From Nemertoderma westbladi (Eukaryota > Xenacoelomorpha > Nemertodermatida > Nemertodermatidae): a stretch of 64,000 nucleotides of DNA. Location: the NCBI GenBank assembly GCA_032718475.1, contig JAUCBJ010004292.1, positions 1 to 64,000 of the forward strand, read 5' to 3'. Under the pieces are notes generated by a model. The model did no database searches, was not told the DNA's origin, and saw only the letters and a list, made by a program, of their open reading frames with translations. The position numbers were made by a program, and so were the translations under genes. Each line of letters starts with the position of its first letter. Position 1 is the first letter of the stretch. Of the stretch, positions 45,182 to 57,113 are shown piece by piece.

Positions 45182-45618
45182 GTCAGATAGGCACCCCGCG
45201 GTACCGGTAGTGCGTCAAGTGCGGTAGTGTTACTGCTGTAATGTGTGTGGGGTGGTGTGTGGGTACCGGTATACCAAAATCATACACGAATGTCTAACAA
45301 CAAGTGGAATCTCTGTAAGTAATTAATTGTATTATGTAATTTTAATTTACAGAAAGTGACTTATGAATCATTGGATGGTTTGTAACCTAAATGCAATGGG
45401 AGTGATCCTGGTATAAAATGAACCTAACCGGGATACAATTGATATCGCTGTGGATTTTAATTATGGTTTGCTTCGTTCGACAAGGTTAGTCAATAACTTT
45501 AAAGGGCCGGTTTGGTGGATTCTGTCGCGTTTTTATGTTACGTTTGTAACTGATACTCAATTTCATGGAATGTCTTAATTTAAAGTTCGAAATTTTTTTT
45601 GTAGATGAATTTAAGTAT
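45182..45618. other. No gene seen
   Basis: Host-like sequence with two TACCGGTA sites (about 45204 and 45265). No ORF with coding features. Confidence 0.55.
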
Positions 45619-45626
45619 TTAGCACA

Positions 45627-46063
45627 GGGACAGGATACGATACGATACGGAAATACGATACGGTGCGAAAAATCCAAGATACGATACGAAATACGAAAAT
45701 AGTTTCGTATTTTTTTTCGTATCGTGTTTTATCTAAGAGTTGATAAAAAAAAACATGTATGGATGGTGTATTACTGATTATTAATTACACTGTCTTACAC
45801 ATTTTATTGACATAATAAATCTGTAAACTGTTACGTAATTTATATACCAATTTTGGGCAAAAAATGTAAAGAAATTAAATAAGTGGTGGTAAATTTAGTT
45901 CGACTGTTGTAAACATTAATATTTACAAAATTATAAGATACGAAAATACGATACGAAATACGAAAAATATTTATTCGTATTTTACGATACGAAGTAAATT
46001 TTTATGATACGATACGAATAAAACAGTGCGATACGAAGTACGTAAATCCGTATCCTGTCCCGA
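45627..46063. mobile_element. hAT-like MITE, 437 bp, rich in ATACGATACG
   Basis: GGGACAGGATACG at the left end and CGTATCCTGTCCC at the right are exact inverted repeats. TTAGCACA occurs on both sides (45619-45626 and 46064-46071), an 8 bp duplication as made by hAT transposases; with the adjoining CA the left end reads CAGGGACAGG, the hAT style. The interior is subterminal ACGATACGAAATACG repeats in both orientations, and there is no transposase. Confidence 0.8.
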
Positions 46064-46267
46064 TTAGCACATATAATTTCATAGAATTTATCTGATGATA
46101 GTTAATGACCCACAGATTCTACTGTCGCTATGTCGATTAGATTATTTTACCCTTAACGTAAAACAAGATATATTCAATAGCTTTTGCTCTACAATTTATT
46201 GGTGTATTTTGGATTGTCTATTTTTACCAAACTCTGTTGGTCTCCCTACATCGTGACATGATAAATT

Positions 46268-49200
46268 GCCCCCCGGACTATTAACTCCCCAGACTATTAA
46301 CCCCCCTGACTATTAACCCCCCGGACTATTAACCCCCCGGACTATTAACCCCCCGGACTATTAACCCCCCGGACTATTAACCCCCCGGACTATTAATCCC
46401 CCGGAATATTAACCCTCGGACTATTAACCCCCCGGACTATTAACCCCCCGGACTATTAACCCCCCGGACTATTAACCCCCCGGACTATTAACCCCCCGGA
46501 CTATTAACCCCCCGGACTATTAACCCCCCGGACTATTAACTCCCCAGACTATTAACCCCCCTGACTATTAACCCCCCTGACTATTAACCCCCCGGACTAT
46601 TAACCCCCCGGACTATTAACCCCCCGACTATTAACCCCCGGACTATTAACCCTCGGACTATTAACCCCCCGGACTATTAACCCTCGGACTATTAACCCCC
46701 CGGACTATTAACTCCCCGGACTATTAACTCCCCGGACTATTAACCCCCCGGACTATTAACCCCCCGGACTATTAACCCCCCGGACTATTAATTAACCCCC
46801 CGGACTATTACCCTCCGGACTATTAACCCCCCGGACTATTAATTAACCCCCCGGACTATTAACCCCCCGGACTATTAACCCCCCTGACTATTAACCCCCC
46901 GGACTATTAACCCCCCGGACTATTAACCCCCCGGACTATTACCCCCCGGACTATTAACCCCCCGGACTATTAATTAACCCCCCGGACTATTACCCCCCGG
47001 ACTATTAACCCCCCGGACTATTAACCCCCCGGACTATTAACCCCCCGGACTATTAACCCCCCGGACTATTAACTCCCCAGACTATTAACCCCCCTGACTA
47101 TTAACCCCCCTGACTATTAACCCCCCGGACTATTAACCCCCCGGACTATTAACCCCCCGGACTATTAACCCCCCGGACTATTAACCCCCCGGACTATTAA
47201 CCCCCCGGACTATTAACCCCCCGACTATTAACCCCCGGACTATTAACCCTCGGACTATTAACCCCCCGGACTATTAACCCTCGGACTATTAACCCCCCGG
47301 ACTATTAACTCCCCGGACTATTAACTCCCCGGACTATTAACCCCCCGGACTATTAACCCCCCGGACTATTAACCCCCCGGACTATTAATTAACCCCCCGG
47401 ACTATTACCCCCCGGACTATTAACCCCCCGGACTATTAATTAAACCCCCGGACTATTAACCCCCCGGACTATTAACCCCCCTGACTATTAACCCCCCGGA
47501 CTATTAACCCCCCGGACTATTAACCCCCCGGACTATTACCCCCCGGACTATTAACCCCCCGGACTATTAATTAACCCCCCGGACTATTACCCCCCGGACT
47601 ATTAACCCCCCGGACTATTAATTAACCCCCCGGACTATTAACCCCCCGGACTATTAATTAACCCCCCGGACTATTAACCCCCCTGACTATTAACCTCCCT
47701 GACTATTAACCCACCGGACTATTAACCCCCCGGCCTATTAACCCCTCGGACTATTAACCCCCCTGACTATTAACCCACCGGACTATTAACCCCCCGGACT
47801 ATTAACCCCCCGGACTATTAACCCCCCGGACTATTAACCCCCCGGACTATTAACCCCCCGACTATTAACCCCCGGACTATTAACCCTCGGACTATTAACC
47901 CCCCGGACTATTAACCCTCGGACTATTAACCCCCCGGACTATTAACCCTCGGACTATTAACCCCCCGGACTATTAACTCCCCGGACTATTAACTCCCCGG
48001 ACTATTAACCCCCCGGACTATTAACCCCCCGGACTATTAACCCCCCGGACTATTAATTAACCCCCCGGACTATTACCCCCCGGACTATTAACCCCCCGGA
48101 CTATTAATTAACCCCCCGGACTATTAACCCCCCGGACTATTAACCCCCCTGACTATTAACCTCCCGGACTATTAACCCCCCGGACTATTAACCCCCCGGA
48201 CTATTACCCCCCGGACTATTAACCCCCCGGACTATTAATTAACCCCCCGGACTATTACCCCCCGGACTATTAACCCCCCGGACTATTAACCCCCCGGACT
48301 ATTAACCCCCCGGACTATTAACCCCCCGGACTATTAACTCCCCAGACTATTAACCCCCCTGACTATTAACCCCCCTGACTATTAACCCCCCGGACTATTA
48401 ACCCCCCGGACTATTAACCCCCCGGACTATTAACCCCCCGGACTATTAACCCCCCGGACTATTAACCCCCCGGACTATTAACCCCCCGACTATTAACCCC
48501 CGGACTATTAACCCTCGGACTATTAACCCCCCGGACTATTAACCCTCGGACTATTAACCCCCCGGACTATTAACTCCCCGGACTATTAACTCCCCGGACT
48601 ATTAACCCCCCGGACTATTAACCCCCCGGACTATTAATTAACCCCCCGGACTATTACCCCCCGGACTATTAACCCCCCGGACTATTAATTAAACCCCCGG
48701 ACTATTAACCCCCCGGACTATTAACCCCCCTGACTATTAACCCCCCGGACTATTAACCCCCCGGACTATTAACCCCCCGGACTATTACCCCCCGGACTAT
48801 TAACCCCCCGGACTATTAATTAACCCCCCGGACTATTACCCCCCGGACTATTAACCCCCCGGACTATTAATTAACCCCCCGGACTATTAACCCCCCGGAC
48901 TATTAATTAACCCCCCGGACTATTAACCCCCCTGACTATTAACCTCCCTGACTATTAACCCACCGGACTATTAACCCCCCGGCCTATTAACCCCTCGGAC
49001 TATTAACCCCCCTGACTATTAACCCACCGGACTATTAACCCCCCGGACTATTAACCCCCCGGACTATTAACCCCCCGGACTATTAACTCCCCGGACTATT
49101 ACCCCCCGGACTATTAACCCCCCGGACTATTAATTAACCCCCCAGACTATTAACCCCCCTGACTATTAACCCCCCGGACTATTAACCCCCCGGACTATTA

Positions 49201-49775
49201 ACCCCCCGGACTATTAACCCCCCGGACTATTAACCCCCCGGACTATTAACCCCCCGGACTATTAACCCCCCGGACTATTAACTCCCCGGACTATTACCCC
49301 CCGGACTATTAACCCCCCGGACTATTAATTAACCCCCCAGACTATTAACCCCCCTGACTATTAACCCCCCGGACTATTAACCCCCCGGACTATTAACCCC
49401 CCGGACTATTAACCCCCCGGACTATTAACTCCCCGGACTATTACCCCCCGGACTATTAACCCCCCGGACTATTAATTAACTCCCCGGACTATTAACCCCC
49501 CTGACTATTAACCCCCCGGACTATTAACCCCCCGGACTATTAACCCCCCGGACTATTAACCCCCCGGACTATTAACCCCCCGGACTATTAACCCCCCGGA
49601 CTATTAACCCCCCGGACTATTAACCCCCCCGGACTATTAACCCCCCGGACTATTAACCCCCCGGACTATTAACCCCCCGGACTATTAACTCCCCGGACTA
49701 TTACCCCCCGGACTATTAACCCCCGGACTATTAACCCTCGGACTATTAACCCCCCGCCCGGACTATTGCCCCCAA
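46268..49775. repeat. 3.5 kb satellite, 16 bp unit CCCCCCGGACTATTAA
   Basis: More than 200 units. Variants include CTCCCCAGACTATTAA, CCCCCTGACTATTAA, a 15-base CCCCCCGACTATTAA, units lacking the terminal AA, and ATTAATTAA extensions. Blocks of variants recur in the same order (for example the CCAGA-CCTGA-CCTGA run at about 46285, 46545, 47072 and 48338), showing higher-order duplication of several hundred bp. The complementary strand has G6 runs every 16 bases. Confidence 0.97.
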
Positions 49776-50164
49776 ATAACACTTACCCACTAAACAATAA
49801 ATTGGCCCCAAGGTGAATTGCAAAATAAATAAGGTCGTTCTTAACTAGCAAGTTACTCAAGTTCCTTTCATGTTACAACATTAAACAATAATTTTATATA
49901 GCTGAGTCAGTTTTATATTTAATAAAACATCCATGTTTGCTTGTATGCGCTCAATAATTCCGATGTTTTCCAACTTAAGTATTTCAATACAATAAAAATA
50001 AAATGTTAACTCGCTGAAGCCATTAAAGTATGATGTAATAAAAACTATAGCAGCTGGATAGGATAGGATAGCAGCATAGGATAAATCAAATTGTTCTAGA
50101 AATGAATCGTGGATATTTGGAATAACATATAATAATAATAATAATTATTATTATTTGTTATTAT
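49776..50164. other. No gene; spacer between satellites
   Basis: AT-rich, with a short GGATAGGATAGGATAG run near 50057 and (AAT)n/(TTA)n at about 50130-50165, adjoining the next array. Confidence 0.6.
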
Positions 50165-50778
50165 TGTCCGGGGGTCGCAGTTGTCCGGGGGCCGCAGTTG
50201 TCCGGGGGCCGCAGTTGTCCGGGGGCCGCAGTTGTCCGGGGGCCGCAGTTGTCCGGGGGTCAGTTGTCCGGGGGCCGCAGTTGTCCGGGGGCCGCAGTTG
50301 TCCGGGGGCCGCAGTTGTCCGGGGGCCAGTTGTCCTGGGGCCGCAGTTGTCCGGGGGCCGCAGTTGTCCGGGGGCCGCAGTTGTCCGGGGGTCAGTTGTC
50401 CGGGGGCCGCAGTTGTCCGGGGGTCAGTTGTCCGGGGGCCGCAGTTGTCCGGGGGCCGCAGTTGTCCGGGGGCCAGTTGTCCTGGGGCCGCAGTTTTCCG
50501 GGGGCCGCAGTTGTCCGGGGGCCGCAGTTGTCCGGGGGCCAGTTGTCCGGGGGCCGCAGTTGTCCGGGGGCCAGTTGTCCGGGGGCCGCAGTTGTCCGGG
50601 GGCCGCAGTTGTCCGGGGGCCGCAGTTTTCCGGGGGCCAGTTGTCCGGGGGCCGCAGTTGTCCGGGGGCCGCAGTTGTCCGGGGGCCGCAGTTGTCCGGG
50701 GGCCGCAGTTGTCCGGGGGCCAGTTGTCCGGGGGCCGCAGTTGTCCGGGGGCCACAATTGTCCGGGGGCCAGTTGTCC
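50165..50778. repeat. Minisatellite, 17/15 bp unit TTGTCCGGGGGCCGCAG
   Basis: About 37 units, in a 17 bp form and a 15 bp form (TTGTCCGGGGGCCAG). The minus-strand core CCCCCGGAC is the same as the core of the preceding 16 bp satellite, here inverted. Open frames in several phases (GPRTTAAPGQLRPPDN-like) are repeat by-products. Confidence 0.96.
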
Positions 50779-50930
50779 AAGTTCCGGTCTACCGTTAGAT
50801 CTTTATTTAACATTAATTATTGTATAATAGTGAAACAGAGACCAAATACAGCACAAGCACGATGCTTTTAAATAACAACATGAGATCGTATTAATCGTTA
50901 GGCGTTCCCAATGTAGCTGACATAGAAGAG

Positions 50931-51600
50931 AAGATGAGTCAAACAATAAAATAGTTTCAATGATTCCTGCTGTTCGCGTCGTCCTGCAATGATTCCTGCT
51001 GTTCGCGTCGTCCTGTATCTACATGAGTCAAACAATAAAATAGTTTCAATGATTCCTGCTGTTCGCGTCGTCCTGTATCTACTGTTTTTTCTACTTTAAT
51101 GATTCCTGCTGTTCGCGTCGTCCTGTATCTACTGTTTTTTCTACTTTAATGATTCCTGCTGTTCGCGTCGTCCTGTATCTACTGTTTTTTCTACTTTAAT
51201 GATTCCTGCTGTTCGCGTCGTCCTGTATCTACTGTTTTTTCTACTTTAATGATTCCTGCTGTTCGCGTCGTCCTGTATCTACTGTTTTTTCTACTTTAAT
51301 GATTCCTGCTGTTCGCGTCGTCCTGTATCTACTGTTTTTTCTACTTTAATGATTCCTGCTGTTCGCGTCGTCCTGTATCTACTGTTTTTTCTACTTTAAT
51401 GATTCCTGCTGTTCGCGTCGTCCTGTATCTACTGTTTTTTCTACTTTAATGATTCCTGCTGTTCGCGTCGTCCTGTATCTACTGTTTTTTCTACTTTAAT
51501 GATTCCTGCTGTTCGCGTCGTCCTGTATCTACTGTTTTTTCTACTTTAATGATTCCTGCTGTTCGCGTCGTCCTGTATCTACTGTTTTTTCTACTTTTAA
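50931..51600. repeat. 50 bp tandem array, 11 near-identical copies, plus older units
   Basis: GATTCCTGCTGTTCGCGTCG recurs every 50 bases from 51051 to 51551, the copies appearing identical by eye. Before these, units at 50962 (29 bp) and 50991 (60 bp) have a different spacer (GAGTCAAACAATAAAATAG). Confidence 0.96.
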
Positions 51601-51949
51601 TAGAATGATATGGTTATGCTATATACTATGGTTAATTGGATTTTTAGCCTATTGCATCTGCTGTAATCTTTATCCTTATTTATTTTATTTATATAAATCC
51701 CATTCAATCGTATTTAATATTTATTAAATATTCAAATATTTATTAGGTAACTAGAGAGCCGCTTAACTACATAAACCAATATTGGATATTGAGTTCCGTT
51801 TTGTAGTTCGCCTTACAGACACTAAAGTTGCAATAACTAATGGGCGGAAAAAAGTAAAATATCATTATTATATAGGAGGAGTATTATATATACGATAAAA
51901 AAAAGTAAAATATCATTATTATATAGGAGTATTATATATACGATAAAAA
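51601..51949. repeat. Inverted copy of the 42.6 kb dispersed repeat and a local duplication
   Basis: 51735-51842 is the reverse complement of 42655-42765 (about 85%). From 51855 a 50 bp stretch (AAGTAAAATATCATTATTA, then TATATACGATAAAAAA) is tandemly duplicated to 51955. No gene. Confidence 0.7.
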
Positions 51950-52172
51950 AAAGTAAGCGGAAAACACCGCTTTTTTCATTCATTTTCAATTTAGCGAAAT
52001 TCAACTATTCTGTCCGAGTGGTTGAGTTTTACACGAGTTAGCAGGTTTTTAGCACGAGCGAAGCGAGTGTTAATATGCCAACGAGTGGAAAACTCAACAC
52101 ACGAGGGCAGAATAACTGAATTTTGCTAAAAGTAAATGTGTGGAAAAAAGCGGTGTTTTCCGCTTACCTTTT
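51950..52172. mobile_element. Foldback/MITE-like palindrome, about 220 bp
   Basis: The outer arms contain GTAAGCGGAAAACACCGC (about 51952-51969) and its reverse complement GCGGTGTTTTCCGCTTAC (about 52151-52168). Pairing continues inward (ATTCTGTCCGAGTGGTTGAG against the complement of CTCAACACACGAGGGCAGAAT) to a short palindromic centre CGAGCGAAGCGAGTG. No ORF. Confidence 0.8.
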
Positions 52173-52503
52173 TTATGTCAAATTTATATTGTTTTATTTG
52201 AAAAAAAAAATCAGTTAAAAAAATTAATTTAAAATTTTTTCAGAAAAAAATTATTTAAAAAAAGACATTTTTGTTAACGAATTTTCTGAAACTTTGTGAA
52301 AAAAAATAGATTATTTAATTCAATTTAAAAAATATTGGTAAGAAAAAGAGCATTTTTCAAATAAAATATCATATAAAATATCATCATATCAAAATAAAAT
52401 ATTGAGGGTGGAATTTCTTAAATTTTATTACAGTTGAAAAGAGCATCGAAGTAGAAAAGGTTTGCCAATAATTTGAGCAAAATCCATGACATACAGGCAG
52501 ATT
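52173..52503. other. AT-rich, no gene
   Basis: A-rich runs; 52410-52485 resembles 42550-42640 of the dispersed repeat. Confidence 0.55.
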
Positions 52504-53541
52504 GACAGGCATACAGATTACAGACAGACGGACCGACAGGTATACCGATTACAGACAGACGGACCGACAGGTATACCGATTACAGACAGACGGACCGACA
52601 GGTATACCGATTACAGACAGACGGACCGACAGGTATACAGATTACAGACAGACGGACCGACAGTTATACCGATTACAGACAGACGGACCGACAGGTATAC
52701 CGATTACAGACAGACGGACCGACAGGTATACCGATTACAGACAGACGGACCGACAGGTATACCGATTACAGACAGACGGACCGACAGGTATACAGATTAC
52801 AGACAGACGGACCGACAGGTATACCGATTACAGACAGACGGACCGACAGGTATACCGATTACAGACAGACGGACCGACAGGTATACCGATTACAGACAGA
52901 CGGACCGACAGGTATACCGATTACAGACAGACGGACCGACAGGTATACCGATTACAGACAGACGGACCGACAGGTATACAGATTACAGACAGACGGACCG
53001 ACAGGTATACCGATTACAGACAGGCGGACCGACAGGTATACCGATTACAGACAGACGGACCGACAGGTATACCGATTACAGACAGACGGACCGACAGGTA
53101 TACCGATTACAGACAGACGGACCGACAGGTATACCGATTACAGACAGACGGACCGACAGGTATACAGATTACACACAGACGGACCGACAGGTATACCGAT
53201 TACAGACAGACGGACCGACAGGTATACCGATTACAGACAGACGGACCGACAGGTATACCGATTACAGACAGACGGACCGACATGTATACCGATTACAGAC
53301 AGACGGACCGACAGGTATACCGATTACAGACAGACGGACCGACAGGTATACCGATTACAGACAGACGGACCGACAGGTATACCGATTACAGACAGACGGA
53401 CCGACAGGTATACCGATTACAGACAGACGGACCGACAGGTATACCGATTACAGACAGACGGACCGACAGGTATACCGATTACAGACAGACGGACCGACAG
53501 GTATACCGATTACAGACAGACGGACCGACAGGCATACATAC
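52504..53541. repeat. 31 bp minisatellite, about 33 copies
   Basis: The unit contains ACAGGTATACCGATTACAG followed by ACAGACGGACCG. Because 31 is not a multiple of 3 and the unit lacks stops in this orientation, frames of about 350 codons appear in two phases, each a 31-residue period (QTDGPTGIPITDRRTDRYTD...). I do not call these genes. Confidence 0.96.
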
Positions 53542-53650
53542 AGATACCGCCACCGCGCCATGAAATTGATAAACTGACAACGGCAATTAAATCACCGAAA
53601 ATTAAATATATATATATAAATATAAATATTTTTGGGTTTCTTTACTTTAG

Positions 53651-53868
53651 GTCTAACAATGTCTAAGATAAACAGGGACAACTGTTCAATCTGCGACAAG
53701 GACTCATCGTGGTTGAGACAGAATCCCAGCCAATCACCGGCCATGTGTAGAGTTCTACTGCGGCTCGAAAAATGTGTGGAAGACCTCGAGAAAACAGAAT
53801 GCCGCGCCAATCTGCAGCTACAACAGATGAAGACCTTCACTCGGGTCATTCGTTCTCACACGTTGAAG
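53651..53868 (+). CDS. RGM: RGM homologue, exon encoding the N-terminal Cys-rich helical domain
   Basis: The acceptor TTTCTTTACTTTAG precedes 53651; the donor AAG|GTAAAT follows 53868. The frame enters with two bases of a split codon and leaves at a codon boundary. The roughly 72 residues include CSICDKD, AMCRVLLRLEKCVEDL, ECRANLQLQQMKTF and RVIRSHTLK. The next exon begins NCTRKADTS. In repulsive guidance molecules this part of the N-domain has the same spacing (FCxALRxYxxC...C-R-x-x-L...H-NCSKDGPTS), binds BMP ligands and lies outside the cell on a GPI-anchored protein. The upstream exons, with signal peptide and first cysteines, were not found. The exon is weak alone but strong with its neighbours. 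Adjacent upstream DNA is minisatellite. Confidence 0.82.
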
Positions 53869-54093
53869 GTAAATTAATAATGTAACTCACAGACCCCTAA
53901 TCGACATTTAATGGGAACATAAAGTTGTAAGAGTTACCGGTATAATAAAATATTACGCTGATATATTGTAACAAACTATATAATGATTGGGAGACTATAT
54001 ATATATGATATATATATATATGTGTATGTATATGTAACAAACTATATAATACTTATATGATGTAGTTTATTACTGTTACTTAATGTATTCTAG
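53869..54093 (+). other. RGM intron, 225 bp
   Basis: Starts GTAAAT and ends TGTATTCTAG. It contains a TACCGGTA site and (TA)n near 53997-54022. AACAAACTATATAAT is repeated within it. Confidence 0.8.
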
Positions 54094-54351
54094 AACTGTA
54101 CTAGGAAGGCGGACACATCGGTATCTTCCATTGTCTCTACCACACCGGCTCCCAACAGATGTAATCTGTTCTACGATTCTCGCTCCGCCGGTAAATCCTT
54201 CTGCATGGTTTTTGGTGATCCACATCTAATACCTTTTGTTGGAGAGCCGACCACCTGTCTCGTAAAGGGAGCTCGACCTCTTGTTAGAAACAATTACCTC
54301 TCGGTGCAGCTACTCAATGTTGAGTTGGGTGGAGGTACAGTGACGTCAGAG
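54094..54351 (+). CDS. RGM: RGM homologue, exon with the GDPH cleavage-site domain
   Basis: 86 codons, both ends at codon boundaries (acceptor ATTCTAG|AAC, donor TCAGAG|GTTAGT). It begins NCTRKADTS, has a Ser/Thr/Pro linker, then FCMVFGDPHLIPF, TCLVKGARPLV, NNYLSVQLLNV and ends GGGTVTSE. Vertebrate RGMs have FGDPHLRTF, TCKVEGAWPLIDN and NNYLSVQVTNV at the same places. The GD-PH bond is where RGMs autocleave, and Asp-Pro is kept here. The family acts as BMP co-receptor and neogenin ligand at the cell surface; hemojuvelin regulates iron through this route. The last 45 bases, with the donor, are the source or a member of the 68 bp array that fills the following intron. Confident from motif order and exon phase. 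Confidence 0.93.
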
Positions 54352-57075
54352 GTTAGTAACTCAGTTAATATGAACATCTACTCAATGTGGTAGAGTTGGG
54401 TGGTGGTACAGTGACGTCAGAGGTCAGTAACTCCGTTAATATGAACAGCTACTCAATGTGGTAGAGGTGGGTGGTGGGACAGTGACGTCAGAGGTTAGTA
54501 ACTCAGTTAATATGAACAGCTACTCAATGTGGAGTTGGGTGGTGGTACAGTGACGTCAGAGGTTAGTAACTCAGTTAATATGAACATCTACTCAATGTGG
54601 AGTTGGGTGGAGGTACAGTGACGTCAGAGGTTAGTAACTCCGTTAATATGAACAGCTACTCAATGTGGAGTTGGGTGGTGGTACAGTGACGTCAGAGGTT
54701 AGTAACTCAGTTAATATGAACAGCTACTCAATGTGGAGTTGGGTGGTGGTACAGTGACGTCAGAGGTTAGTAACTCAGTTAATATGAACAGCTACTCAAT
54801 GTGGTAGAGTTGGGTGGTGGTACAGTGACGTCAGAGGTTAGTAACTCCGTTAATATGAACAGCTACTCAATGTGGTAGAGTTGGGTGGTGGTACAGTGAC
54901 GTCAGAGGTTAGTAACTCAGTTAATATGAACAGCTACTCAATGTGGTAGAGTTGGGTGGTGGTACAGTGACGTCAGAGGTTAGTAACTCCGTTAATATGA
55001 ACAGCTACTCAATGTGGTAGAGTTGGGTGGAGGTACAGTGACGTCAGAGGTTAGTAACTCCGTTAATATGAACAGCTACTCAATGTGGAGTTGGGTGGTG
55101 GTACAGTGACGTCAGAGGTTAGTAACTCAGTTAATATGAACAGCTACTCAATGTGGAGTTGGGTGGTGGTACAGTGACGTCAGAGGTTAGTAACTCAGTT
55201 AATATGAACAGCTACTCAATGTGGTAGAGTTGGGTGGTGGTACAGTGACGTCAGAGGTTAGTAACTCCGTTAATATGAACAGCTACTCAATGTGGTAGAG
55301 TTGGGTGGTGGTACAGTGACGTCAGAGGTTAGTAACTCCGTTAATATGAACAGCTACTCAATGTGGAGTTGGGTGGTGGTACAGTGACGTCAGAGGTTAG
55401 TAACTCAGTTAATATGAACATCTACTCAATGTGGTAGAGTTGGGTGGTGGTACAGTGACGTCAGAGGTTAGTAACTCAGTTAATATGAACAGCTACTCAA
55501 TGTGGTAGGTTGGGTGGAGGTACAGTGACGTCAGAGGTTAGTAACTCAGTTAATATGAACAGCTACTCAATGTTGAGTTGGGTGGAGGTACAGTGACGTC
55601 AGAGGTTAGTAACTCAGTTAATATGAACAGCTACTCAATGTGGAGTTGGGTGGTGGTACAGTGACGTCAGAGGTTAGTAACTCAGTTAATATGAACATCT
55701 ACTCAATGTGGTAGAGTTGGGTGGTGGTACAGTGACGTCAGAGGTTAGTAACTCAGTTAATATGAACAGCTACTCAATGTGGAGTTGGGTGGTGGTACAG
55801 TGACGTCAGAGGTTAGTAACTCAGTTAATATGAACAGCTACTCAATGTGGTAGAGTTGGGTGGTGGTACAGTGACGTCAGAGGTTAGTAACTCAGTTAAT
55901 ATGAACAGCTACTCAATGTGGAGTTGGGTGGTGGTACAGTGACGTCAGAGGTTAGTAACTCAGTTAATATGAACAGCTACTCAATGTGGAGTTGGGTGGT
56001 GGTACAGTGACGTCAGAGGTTAGTAACTCAGTTAATATGAACAGCTACTCAATGTGGAGTTGGGTGGAGGTACAGTGACGTCAGAGGTTAGTAACTCAGT
56101 TAATATGAACATCTACTCAATGTGGTAGAGTTGGGTGGTGGTACAGTGACGTCAGAGGTTAGTAACTCAGTTAATATGAACAGCTACTCAATGTGGAGTT
56201 GGGTGGTGGTACAGTGACGTCAGAGGTTAGTAACTCAGTTAATATGAACAGCTACTCAATGTGGTAGAGTTGGGTGGTGGTACAGTGACGTCAGAGGTTA
56301 GTAACTCCGTTAATATGAACAGCTACTCAATGTGGTAGAGTTGGGTGGTGGTACAGTGACGTCAGAGGTTAGTAACTCAGTTAATATGAACAGCTACTCA
56401 ATGTGGTAGAGTTGGGTGGAGGTACAGTGACGTCAGAGGTTAGTAACTCAGTTAATATGAACATCTACTCAATGTGGAGTTGGGTGGTGGTACAGTGACG
56501 TCAGAGGTTATTAACTCAGTTAATATGAACATCTACTCACTGTGGTAGAGTTGGGTGGAGGTACAGTGACGTCAGAGGTTAGTAACTCAGTTAATATGAA
56601 CATCTACTCAATGTGGTAGAGTTGGGTGGAGGTACAGTGACGTCAGAGGTTAGTAACTCAGTTAATATGAACAGCTACTCAATGTGGTAGAGTTGGGTGG
56701 TGGTACAGTGACGTCAGAGGTTAGTAACTCAGTTAATATGAACATCTACTCAATGTGGAGTTGGGTGGTGGTACAGTGACGTCAGAGGTTAGTAACTCAG
56801 TTAATATGAACATCTACTCAATGTGGAGTTGGGTGGTGGTACAGTGACGTCAGAGGTTAGTAACTCAGTTAATATGAACAGCTACTCAATGTGGAGTTGG
56901 GTGGTGGTACAGTGACGTCAGAGGTTAGTAACTCAGTTAATATGAACAGCTACTCAATGTGGAGTTGGGTGGTGGTACAGTGACGTCAGAGGTTAGTAAC
57001 TCAGTTAATATGAACAGCTACTCAATGTGGAGTTGGGTGGTGGTACAGTGACGTCAGAGGTTAGTAACTCAGTTA

Positions 57076-57079
<4 letters not shown>
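54352..57079. repeat. 68/71 bp satellite derived from the RGM exon end and its 5' splice site, left block
   Basis: About 39 units. Each has 23 bp equal to the intron start (GTTAGTAACTCAGTTAATAT...) followed by 45 bp equal to the exon's last 45 bases, ending TGACGTCAGAG. Two length classes differ by an added GTA (one Val codon). The common changes in the exon-like part (GTT/GTG, GGA/GGT) are synonymous with the exon. One unit near 55560-55604 is identical to the exon over the 45 bases. Confidence 0.97.
57075..57079. repeat. Target duplication AATAT left of the inserted LINE
   Basis: AATAT is repeated at 58529-58533 and belongs to the array unit (GTTAATATGAAC). Confidence 0.7.

Positions 57080-57113
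<34 letters not shown>

Noticed and set aside
50155-50871. Long open frames on both strands rich in Gly/Pro/Arg
   Set aside because: They follow exactly the 15/17 bp minisatellite, occur in several phases on both strands and have no non-repeat sequence of coding character.
50165-51600. CRISPR-like array of regular repeats
   Set aside because: Units are contiguous, with no unique spacers, and the context is an animal genome.
52486-53577. 363-codon frame of a Thr/Asp/Arg repeat protein
   Set aside because: Pure 31 bp minisatellite translated in more than one frame; no signal peptide, domain or independent support. Kept only as a low-interest finding.
53632-53650. Start of the RGM frame at 53632
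   Set aside because: There is no ATG here, and TTTCTTTACTTTAG immediately before 53651 is a good splice acceptor. The residues before it have no family match.
54205-54393. Separate 62-codon gene starting at ATG 54205
   Set aside because: The ATG is an internal Met of the RGM exon. The tail after 54351 is intron satellite with a stop.
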